From Bog-950 sp964493695 (GTDB lineage Bacteria > Bacteroidota > Bacteroidia > Chitinophagales > LD1): a DNA stretch of 64,000 nucleotides. This document shows, piece after piece, positions 35,268 to 42,426 of this stretch. Within the stretch, counting starts at the first letter, position 1; the number at the start of each line of letters is the position of its first letter. A model generated the notes under the pieces. That model had not been told where the DNA came from. It worked only from the letters and a program-made list of their open reading frames with translations, and searched no databases. A program made the translations under genes and the position numbers. Location: the NCBI GenBank assembly GCA_964493695.1, contig CAZBPG010000007.1, positions 1-64,000 on the forward strand, in the 5' to 3' direction.

Positions 35268-35801
35268 TTGCGCATTGTGATACAGGTTACCGATAACATT
35301 TTTCTTACAAGCCTGAAGTTGAGCGATGCCGAAACCATTGTGGCGCACATGCGCGATAAAGAAATTTCGGACAATACCCTTGTGATTCCTTTTCCTTACA
35401 CCATAGCGGATGCCAATACATTTTTAGAAGATACTGCTATCAGAGAGGACGAACTGGCTGTGCAGAAAAATTTTGCCATACGCGATGGCGATGGAGTTTT
35501 GATGGGCATTATAGGGCTTCATTTTAATTACGGATTGGCGGCTGATAAAAGCGAATTTGGCTACTGGCTGGGCAAGCAACACTGGAACAAGGGTGTAATG
35601 ACAGCCGTGATAAACCGGTTTTGCGAGCTGGCGAAAGAGAAGCACCAAATGAAAATGCTGGAGGCCTATGTGTTTTACTTTAACGATACATCGATGCGCG
35701 TTTTAGAAAAATGCGGCTTTGAGCGCACCGGTGGCACTATTACCCACACCAAGCGCGATGGAACTAAGGTGATGGGGATTGGATTCAGAAAAGAAATATA
35801 A
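35268..35801 (+). CDS. GNAT family N-acetyltransferase
   Basis: This protein of about 177 residues matches RimJ/RimL-like GNATs: IIGLHFNYG, EFGYWLGKQHWNKGVMTAVINRF (acetyl-CoA loop) and NDTSMRVLEKCGFERTG. The start is uncertain, either TTG at 35268 or GTG at 35277; no ATG fits. Two ACCGGT hexamers lie in its upstream gap. Substrate is unknown. Confidence 0.8.
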   Translation: MRIVIQVTDNIFLTSLKLSDAETIVAHMRDKEISDNTLVIPFPYTIADANTFLEDTAIREDELAVQKNFAIRDGDGVLMGIIGLHFNYGLAADKSEFGYWLGKQHWNKGVMTAVINRFCELAKEKHQMKMLEAYVFYFNDTSMRVLEKCGFERTGGTITHTKRDGTKVMGIGFRKEI

Positions 35802-35806
35802 ACCCA

Positions 35807-35831
35807 CCCCTAAATCCCCTAAAGGGGACTT
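35807..35831. repeat. Dispersed AAATCCCCTAAAGGGGACTT element
   Basis: A short palindromic sequence around CCCCTAAAGGGG follows the acetyltransferase gene. Nearly the same 25 nt occurs in opposite orientation at 38580-38604, next to another gene end. Confidence 0.7.
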
Positions 35832-35939
35832 GAAAGACAACCCCAAACCCCTAAAGGGTTTTGTCACAGTTCTGTCATTTTTTTACGGGCACCCGTTTTT
35901 TTACAATTCTGTGACACTTCTCATTTTCCTTCAGCGTAT

Positions 35940-36031
35940 CTTCGAATTATAATCGTTCGTTTTAGTTAACCGGCTTTGAGCCTATGAAAATGCCGGTGGC
36001 CCCCGGTGAAGAAATTCACCGGGGGTTTTTT
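35940..36031 (+). ncRNA. Candidate small RNA or 3'-UTR with intrinsic terminator
   Basis: The block ends with an 11-bp perfect stem (CCCCCGGTGAA, 36000-36010, and its complement, 36015-36025) and six Ts, a textbook plus-strand terminator. A 6-bp ACCGGC/GCCGGT stem (35969-35997) lies just before it. TATCTTCG near 35938 resembles a -7 element. The next gene is on the other strand, so this is either a small RNA or the distal end of the acetyltransferase transcript. Confidence 0.4.
36000..36031 (+). terminator. Strong intrinsic terminator
   Basis: An 11-bp GC-rich perfect stem with a GAAA tetraloop is followed by six Ts on the plus strand. There is no T-run on the minus strand, so it acts on plus-strand transcription only. 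Confidence 0.85.
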
Positions 36032-36114
36032 GCCAGCAACTTAAGACCGGCACCTAAATAGATGCAGAAAATCCGAAGGCTAAAACTATGGAGTGGTGTG
36101 GAATTAGAGCTGTG

Positions 36115-37407
36115 TTACGGATACTGCTCGGTATAATCCAAATCCTTGGCAAAAGTTTCTTTAGCCCTTGAGATAGCCCAAAGCGAAAGTCCCAGACACA
36201 GCAAGCCAACGATAAATGCGCTGAGAATGTTGTTCGACAATTGAGCAGTAAGAAACTGAAACAACATGGTGATGAGCGGCACGGACCCGCGAACAAAATT
36301 GGGGGTGGTATTGGTTACCGTTGAACGGATATTCGTGCCGAATTGCTCGGCAGCAATGGTTACAAAGATGGCCCAGTAACCGGTAGCGCAGCCCACTAAA
36401 AAACTAAGTATGTAAAACCCCTGTAACGAAATTCCGTTGGCGAAAAACAAATAGTAAGTCATCAGCAGCATACTGAAACCGAGATAAAGAAAAACCACTT
36501 TTCGCCTGCTGCGCAAAACCTGACTGATTAGCCCGCTGAACACATCGCCCACGCTTAGCCCTATGTAAGCATACATCAGTGCCGTGCCGTTTACCACTTT
36601 GCCCTGCACGTTTAAATCTTTCGCCCAAATCAATTCGCTGTTGGCTACAATTAAACCAATGAAATACCAGATGGGCAGACCGATTAAAATGCAGTTGAGG
36701 TATTTGAAGAACCGTTCTTTGTTGTTGAACAACATTCGGATATCACCCTTGCTCACTTCGCTCTGCTGAACACTCTTAAACATGCCCGACTCAATTGTTC
36801 CTACGCGCAGGAGAAGAAGAAAGAGCCCCATCACTCCCCCCAGTATATAAGCCACCTGCCAGTTAGCAAATGTGGCGTTGAAAATTCCACCCAAGAAATT
36901 TCCGAGCGCCTGCCCGTTGGCGCCCACCAGCGCAGCAGCTACCGCGCCCAACGCACCGAACGAAACTATAATCATTGTTCCATAGCCGCGCTTCTCTTTG
37001 CTCATGGTTTCACTTACCAAAGTTATTCCCGCGCCCAATTCTCCGGCTAAACCAATACCCGCAATCACGCGCACTATGGCATACATGGGAACAGTAGTAA
37101 CAAAGGCATTGATAATGTTTGCCGCAGAATAGAGAAGAATTGAACCGAACAATACCGAGAGCCTTCCTTTTTTATCGCCCCATATTCCCCAGAGCAAACC
37201 ACCCAGTAACATCCCCACCATCTGCATGTTAAAAAGAAAAATACCCGTGCTTTTTAAAACCTCCGGAGCGGCTCCCGGCAAAATCATTTCTAAACTTTCT
37301 TTCTTAACTACATTGAAAAGAATGAGGTCGTAGATATCGACAAAGTAACCCAGCGCGGCAACAACAATTATAAAGTAGGTGATGAAAGGACTTTTCTTCT
37401 CGCTCAT
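36115..37407 (-). CDS. MFS transporter, metabolite:proton symporter-like
   Basis: This 430-residue protein has about 12 helices. IWGDKKGRLSVLFGS is the MFS loop 2-3 signature, and the RVIAGIGLAGELGAGITLVSE segment resembles sugar or metabolite:proton symporters (SV2-like group). The substrate is not predictable. It lies downstream of ctaA on the same strand, separated by a palindromic repeat. Confidence 0.85.
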   Translation of the reverse strand: MSEKKSPFITYFIIVVAALGYFVDIYDLILFNVVKKESLEMILPGAAPEVLKSTGIFLFNMQMVGMLLGGLLWGIWGDKKGRLSVLFGSILLYSAANIINAFVTTVPMYAIVRVIAGIGLAGELGAGITLVSETMSKEKRGYGTMIIVSFGALGAVAAALVGANGQALGNFLGGIFNATFANWQVAYILGGVMGLFLLLLRVGTIESGMFKSVQQSEVSKGDIRMLFNNKERFFKYLNCILIGLPIWYFIGLIVANSELIWAKDLNVQGKVVNGTALMYAYIGLSVGDVFSGLISQVLRSRRKVVFLYLGFSMLLMTYYLFFANGISLQGFYILSFLVGCATGYWAIFVTIAAEQFGTNIRSTVTNTTPNFVRGSVPLITMLFQFLTAQLSNNILSAFIVGLLCLGLSLWAISRAKETFAKDLDYTEQYP

Positions 37408-37420
37408 GAATTTGTTTTAA

Positions 37421-37447
37421 CCAAAGGGTTCAAAACCCTTTCGGGGT
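37421..37447. repeat. Asymmetric copy of the CCCCGAAAGGGTT palindrome
   Basis: AAAGGGTT and AACCCTTTCGGGG face each other across a short loop at the end of ctaA. The right part is translated and supplies the last residues of CtaA (TPKGF). Confidence 0.7.
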
Positions 37448-38491
37448 TTTTGTAAGGTGGAAAATAACAAAAACCGTTACTGCAATCAGCAACATGGCCC
37501 CCGCCTGATGAAGCACTCCGTAGAACACCGGAATTTTCCCCACGCAATTCAGCACGGTAAAAATTCCGATAACCGCCTGCAGCAATACAACCACCGGAAA
37601 CAAATTCAGGCCGAGTTTGAAATATTTATCGGTAGTAATGTTTCTGGTTTTGAAAAAGAAAACAGCCACCAGCGCCACCAGCGCGTATGCGGTGAACCGG
37701 TGGGCAAACTGAATGAATGTTCTTCCCCAAAAATCCTGCGCGTTGTAGTTTACAAAACCAACGCTGGTTGCCTTTTCAGTAAACAATGCCGAGGGAATTA
37801 TCTCTCCGTTCATATCGGGCCAGGTAGGATAGGCCAAGCCTGCTTTCATTCCGGAGACAATTCCTCCGAGGAAAATTTGGAGAAAGAGAATGACGAGAAT
37901 TGCGTAAGCAAGATTGACCATTGACCGGTGACCGATGTCCATTGAATAGTTAGGCCGGTAAACAGAGAGTGTCATGTAAACCAAATACGTAAACAGGCCC
38001 AGCGCAAGAATTAAATGGATGGACAGATGAACCGGTGGCACAAACATACCGGTGAGGCCGCTTTTGACCATTATCCAGCCGTATACACCAATCAATCCGC
38101 CCCAGATAAACAGCACGCCTATTTTGCGGAAGAACCCTTTATCGAGCCAGCCCTTGAAAACAAAAAATGTGAAAGGAATGATGAACACAAAACCCATAAA
38201 GCGCGCCCAGAACCGGTGGAAGTATTCCCAGAAGAAAATCCATTTAAACTCGCTCAATTCCATTCCCTCGTTAATGGTTTTGTATTGCACTTTCTGTTTG
38301 TAGAGTTCAAACTCCGCATTCCATTCTGTTTTGTTGAGCGGAGGAACAACTCCTTTCAAAGGTTTCCACTGAGTGATGGATAAACCCGATTCGGTTAAGC
38401 GTGTAACCCCGCCCACAATCACCTGAAAAAAAACCATGGCGCAGCCAATCAATAACCAGGAGCAGACAACTTTACGTGCGAGAGGAGACAT
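37430..38491 (-). CDS. ctaA: Heme A synthase (COX15/CtaA family)
   Basis: This protein of about 353 residues has eight predicted helices. The family converts heme O to heme A for cytochrome oxidase. RLTESGLSITQWKPLKGVVPP and the histidines in YFHRFWAR, PVHLSIHLILAL, FAHRFTAYALV and VLHQAGAML are the expected heme-ligand positions. I prefer ATG 38491 to 38524 because the shorter N-terminus matches the family. Its C-terminal residues are encoded by a dispersed palindromic repeat. Confidence 0.92.
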   Translation of the reverse strand: MSPLARKVVCSWLLIGCAMVFFQVIVGGVTRLTESGLSITQWKPLKGVVPPLNKTEWNAEFELYKQKVQYKTINEGMELSEFKWIFFWEYFHRFWARFMGFVFIIPFTFFVFKGWLDKGFFRKIGVLFIWGGLIGVYGWIMVKSGLTGMFVPPVHLSIHLILALGLFTYLVYMTLSVYRPNYSMDIGHRSMVNLAYAILVILFLQIFLGGIVSGMKAGLAYPTWPDMNGEIIPSALFTEKATSVGFVNYNAQDFWGRTFIQFAHRFTAYALVALVAVFFFKTRNITTDKYFKLGLNLFPVVVLLQAVIGIFTVLNCVGKIPVFYGVLHQAGAMLLIAVTVFVIFHLTKTPKGF

Positions 38492-38545
38492 ATTTCGAAC
38501 ACGAGAATAGAAAACAAAGCCCAAAGCCCAAAAGGCAAAAAATAA

Positions 38546-38578
38546 AACAGCCGCTCCATGAATTATGAAGCGGCTGTT
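38546..38578 (-). terminator. Intrinsic terminator after the GDSL gene
   Basis: AACAGCCGCT pairs perfectly with AGCGGCTGTT across a 13-nt loop. On the minus strand the stem is followed by TTTATTTTTTG. It fits termination of the SGNH hydrolase gene. Confidence 0.8.
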
Positions 38579-38579
38579 A

Positions 38580-38604
38580 AAGTCCCCTTTAGGGGATTTA
38601 GAGG
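38580..38604. repeat. Second copy of the CCCCTAAAGGGG element
   Basis: This is the inverted copy of 35807-35831. It lies between the SGNH hydrolase stop and its terminator. Confidence 0.7.
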
Positions 38605-38605
38605 T

Positions 38606-40243
38606 TTAATCTTTATACACTCTTTGCGAAGCCTTTCCGTTTTTAGTGGTAATGTTCAGCATATACATGCCGGTAGCCAGTGAAGAAATGTCGATAGCAT
38701 CATGCTGTATTTGCGGTTGCAGAACAATTTCGCCAAGCAGGTTAGTCACTTCTATATGGGTGATAACTTCTGCGCCTCTTTCAATAGTCAGCTTACCGGT
38801 GGTTGGGTTAGGGTAGATATTAAAAGCAAGGGCGTTGCTTGCTTCATTAATGGCTGACGGAGTTTCTCCGTAAGCTAAATTGAGCACCGGTGCAAAATCA
38901 GGGTTCATGGCATCGTAGTATTCAACTCTGCCACCGGATGCGTTGGGTGCAGTAATCATAAACTGAGTGATGCTGTTATGATTGATATGCGTAAGTAGTG
39001 AAACCGGTAAATCTATACGTACCCAATCGCCATTGGCACCAAACGAGCCAAAATTGCAACCGGTGCCGTTGGCATCGTCAGCAGCAGTAAAGTCAGTTGC
39101 TTCTATACTTGCACTGGCTCCGAAATTTCCATTCTTCATTTTTACCACGAAACTGTTCGCACTAACCGGATTGGTTCCGGTGAGCGCCTTTCTTCTTAAA
39201 AAGATACTTGCTCTTTTTAAAGTGGTATCTGCCATACCGGTGGTGTTGAAAGAGAGAATGGTAGCAAATTGCTCACCGCCTGTTTCGCCAACATACGGTA
39301 TATGGGTGGTATTTCCGGTTGAAGAAACCGAACCGGTTTGGTCAGTATCTGAAAGCAGATACATATCGTCCATTAAAAGCTTGTGGTAAAATTTCTGTGT
39401 CTGGTAGCTGAACATTTGCTTGTAACCATCGGCTGAAAGGTGGTAGCAATCTTTAGTGATGCCGTAGTCGCGCATAGAAACTTTAGGCGAAGGCAAGGTG
39501 GGGTCACCGTGCGGAAGAGGAACCGAGAAAGGCGGATAGCTTACCCCCGGTGGCACGGCCAGTGCGGGATTTTGCCCGTACACATATTGCATGAGGCCCG
39601 AAGCATCGATAAAGTGCACATTGGGAGTAGTGTCGCAATAGGCTTGTACCTGTGCCGAAATAGAATTTTGCAGGTTGTTGATTTGCGCAAAACTTGGGTC
39701 TTGCATACTATGCCAGGTGCTGTAGAAAGGATGCGAAGTAGGCGCAATGAAAGTGGTAATTACCTCTTCGAAGTTGGTGTAGCAATAGCCGCTCCACAAA
39801 ACTTTGATGCCTGGTTTGCAGGTTTTAATAAACCGGATGATAGAATCAAGCCGCTCAAAAACCGCTGAGGTTAAAGTATCTGTTTGACCCTGTGTCATGT
39901 TCTTGTTCCAGTCGCCCAGAAAGTCGTTGCCGCCAATGCTCAGGTGCACCACTTCAATAGAAGGGTTCAGCGTAAGCTGGTTTAAAATTTCAGCTTGTTC
40001 AGCCGGTTTCTGAAAATCGTCTGTCTGCGCACCGTTTACTGCGAGCGTAGAGTTGCTGATAGCTTTGTAATTAGAAAAACCCCAGGTTTTTAAAACGCTG
40101 TTGATGGTTCCATCGGTGTTCATGAACCATGCCCAGCTATCGCCTACCAAAAGCACTTTGGGTTCGTTGACTTCCGCGCACTGCGCAAGCGTTTTTCCAA
40201 CCGAAACGGCAAGAAATAAAAAGAGTAAAATTATTCTGTTCAT
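38606..40243 (-). CDS. Secreted SGNH/GDSL hydrolase with T9SS sorting domain
   Basis: This 545-residue protein has a signal peptide (to about residue 20), an SGNH domain with Ser36 in GDSWAW, SIGGNDF and the DCYH catalytic Asp/His pair, a beta-sandwich module after residue 290, and a C-terminal T9SS sorting domain (FNIYPNPTTGKLTIE onward). It is an exported esterase or lipase-like enzyme, substrate unknown. It is part of a run of secreted hydrolases around the TonB receptor. Confidence 0.88.
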   Translation of the reverse strand: MNRIILLFLFLAVSVGKTLAQCAEVNEPKVLLVGDSWAWFMNTDGTINSVLKTWGFSNYKAISNSTLAVNGAQTDDFQKPAEQAEILNQLTLNPSIEVVHLSIGGNDFLGDWNKNMTQGQTDTLTSAVFERLDSIIRFIKTCKPGIKVLWSGYCYTNFEEVITTFIAPTSHPFYSTWHSMQDPSFAQINNLQNSISAQVQAYCDTTPNVHFIDASGLMQYVYGQNPALAVPPGVSYPPFSVPLPHGDPTLPSPKVSMRDYGITKDCYHLSADGYKQMFSYQTQKFYHKLLMDDMYLLSDTDQTGSVSSTGNTTHIPYVGETGGEQFATILSFNTTGMADTTLKRASIFLRRKALTGTNPVSANSFVVKMKNGNFGASASIEATDFTAADDANGTGCNFGSFGANGDWVRIDLPVSLLTHINHNSITQFMITAPNASGGRVEYYDAMNPDFAPVLNLAYGETPSAINEASNALAFNIYPNPTTGKLTIERGAEVITHIEVTNLLGEIVLQPQIQHDAIDISSLATGMYMLNITTKNGKASQRVYKD

Positions 40244-40332
40244 ACTGTTGAGCTTTGTTTTATGATAATGAAAGTAACGATTTCAATTAAGGTTTACCCT
40301 TCGACTACGCTCAGGGTGACATGTCTTCTTGT

Positions 40333-41832
40333 TTATTTTTCAATCACCACTTTGCGGGTGGCCGTTGTTCCGTCAGTAAGGGTAATGTAAAGAAGGTAGA
40401 TGCCGCTGTTCATGCTGCTAACATCCAGTGTTTTGATAAACGCATTTACCGCATTTATGTCTTTCACTATTCTTCCGGTGGCATCGAACAGGCGAACAGT
40501 TGAAATTGGTTTTTGTTCAGGATTGATATAAATGTTCAACTCGTTTGCTGCCGGGTTCGGAAACAATTTCATCTCTACCGTTTCGCGCACTTCGTTTATT
40601 CCGCTCCAGGTCCAGTTGGTGAAGTTAGGGTCTATAAACAATTTGTAAAGGCGCGGAAGCGTGTAACCCATAATGGTGTCCATGTACCGGTCGGCTTTGC
40701 TTGGCGTTGCCCAGTTGTTCGAATTGCCGGGGTCGGCCAGGTTTTGCATTTGCTGCGAGTTGGTAAAGCAGTTAGGGTCATACCAGTTCCACGGTTCAAA
40801 ATACTGGCCGTAGAAAGGATACAGCCCTTCGATAGATGTAGTAGTGGCTCCGTTGCCGTCTTTGTTAGGCGGGCCCTGCATAAAGCTGTTCGGCATAAAC
40901 ACGTTGTTGTTTCCCTTGGCATCTACATACGGCATAAAATCGCCCGAGCCGCTTACTTCAATAACCGGCTGACCGGTGGTAGTGGTAACAATAGCTGTGT
41001 TATACGGAGTGCCGGTTTCGTTTAATCCCTGAAAAGCAATAACCGGTGGTTCACCGGGCTGAATCCAGGAGGTATCGCCTACCGCTCCGCCCAGTGCCAG
41101 TACACATTGAAAGCGCGAGGAGATGCCCGGATAGTTATCGTAGTTCTGCACCCCGCCAAAGCCTTCGAAATCGCCCAGCGTATCCTGCTTTATAAACGGA
41201 CCGTTGCTGCCCCAGAATTTAAGGTTGGAAAGTTCGGCCGTGTCGTTCATTGAGCCGCAAGCCAATGCCACATAAGCACCGGAGTTGCTTCCGCCAATAA
41301 CAATTTTACCGGTATCAATGCCATACGAGTTGGCGTTGTTGGCAAAATCGTTTTTAAAATAACGCACCAGCACTTTTGAATCCTGCATGGCGCGGTAAAC
41401 GGCACGTATAATGGTAGCGGTGCGCACTTCCTGCACGCTGGAAGAGGCACTCCAGCCCAGGCGGTAATCGTACGAAACGGCTACATAGCCCCTGCGCGCA
41501 AAACGCTTGCAGAGTTCAACAATCGAAGAATCTTTGCGCTCGGCAAAGCATAAGCCTACTAAGTTATTAGTAATGTAAGCAGGCAGAAAAGAGCCGTTGT
41601 GCGAAAGTAAGATGACAGGGCGATTGGTGGCAGTATCGCCCAACGGCCGATACACCGTCATCACCAGCGGCTGCGGAATGGTGTAACCGGTATAGTGTTC
41701 GTAGTTCTGCCCGTATACTACACTGTCGGTTACCTGCACGTTGCTGAACACTTCATTGAGGTAACGGGTTTGTGCCTGTGTGGCGAAAACTGCGGTAAGT
41801 AAGGCAATAGCGAGTAAAAGTTTTTTATTCAT
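40333..41832 (-). CDS. Secreted alpha/beta-hydrolase paralog with altered nucleophile elbow, T9SS
   Basis: This 499-residue protein has a signal peptide, an alpha/beta-hydrolase domain (RRGYVAVSYDYRLGW) and a T9SS sorting domain (LFPNPAANELNIY). It is paralogous to the protein at 45467-46726. At the expected nucleophile elbow it reads IGGSNSGA (Asn183), where the paralog reads IGGSSAGA with a proper GxSxG. The codon is clearly AAC. The enzyme may be inactive, use a neighbouring serine, or act as a binding protein. Confidence 0.82.
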   Translation of the reverse strand: MNKKLLLAIALLTAVFATQAQTRYLNEVFSNVQVTDSVVYGQNYEHYTGYTIPQPLVMTVYRPLGDTATNRPVILLSHNGSFLPAYITNNLVGLCFAERKDSSIVELCKRFARRGYVAVSYDYRLGWSASSSVQEVRTATIIRAVYRAMQDSKVLVRYFKNDFANNANSYGIDTGKIVIGGSNSGAYVALACGSMNDTAELSNLKFWGSNGPFIKQDTLGDFEGFGGVQNYDNYPGISSRFQCVLALGGAVGDTSWIQPGEPPVIAFQGLNETGTPYNTAIVTTTTGQPVIEVSGSGDFMPYVDAKGNNNVFMPNSFMQGPPNKDGNGATTTSIEGLYPFYGQYFEPWNWYDPNCFTNSQQMQNLADPGNSNNWATPSKADRYMDTIMGYTLPRLYKLFIDPNFTNWTWSGINEVRETVEMKLFPNPAANELNIYINPEQKPISTVRLFDATGRIVKDINAVNAFIKTLDVSSMNSGIYLLYITLTDGTTATRKVVIEK

Positions 41833-42110
41833 ACTTCGTTAATTTTAAAATGAATTCATGAATCTTCGATTTCATGAGCGTATCTGTATTTTTAAGCGAC
41901 TGTGAAATAAACATTATTTGCGTAACCCCGAAAGGGTTCTAAATCATAAATCACTTCCCATCCATTCTACTCTCGCAGAATCCCGAAGCGGAAATGCTGC
42001 GGGTGTAGATAAACTAAAGGCAGTTTGTGAGGGGCAGGGAAATTTTAGCGATGAAGCAACTGCTTAACAACTTTGCAAACCGGAGCCTAACGGACACCCC
42101 CGCTTTAAAG
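41833..42110. other. Intergenic, no gene seen
   Basis: No coding region is supported. A half copy of the AACCCCGAAAGGGTT palindrome lies at 41924-41942. Two degenerate TTAAC words (42064, 42087) precede the regular 21-bp array. Confidence 0.5.
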
Positions 42111-42298
42111 AAAGGTTAACGACAGATATGACGACAGCTTAACGATAAACCACGACAACTGAACGACAATGCACGAAAGGTTAACGATAAACCACGACAG
42201 CTTAACGACAATGCACGAAAGGCTAACGACAAACCGCGACAGTTTAACGACAATTCACGCAAGGCTAACGATAAACCACGACAGCTTAACGACAATCC
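42111..42298. repeat. 21-bp tandem array with 42-bp higher-order unit (array III)
   Basis: Nine units are marked by YTRAC words at 42116, 42139, 42160, 42181, 42202, 42223, 42244, 42265 and 42286. After the first step (23 bp) every step is exactly 21 bp. Odd and even units differ (AACGATAAACCACG versus AACGACAATGCACG), giving a 42-bp composite repeat. Both strands are open in some frames because 21 is divisible by three, but I see no start or ribosome-binding site that supports a gene. It lies between two minus-strand genes. Confidence 0.88.
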
Positions 42299-42426
42299 AA
42301 AGCAAGATAATGGAGCCGGAAGAATAAAAACCGGTTAAAAACAAATGAAAAAGATAACTAAATTGCAGATGCCCGATAAATTACCGATTCGCGAAGGCCG
42401 TCTTCGCTGCTGCGCGTGTCTTTAAC

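Noticed and set aside
42169..42327. 52-codon repeat protein inside array III
   Set aside because: The frame exists because 21 is divisible by three; it has no ribosome-binding site, and the upstream frame is broken by a 23-bp step and a stop.
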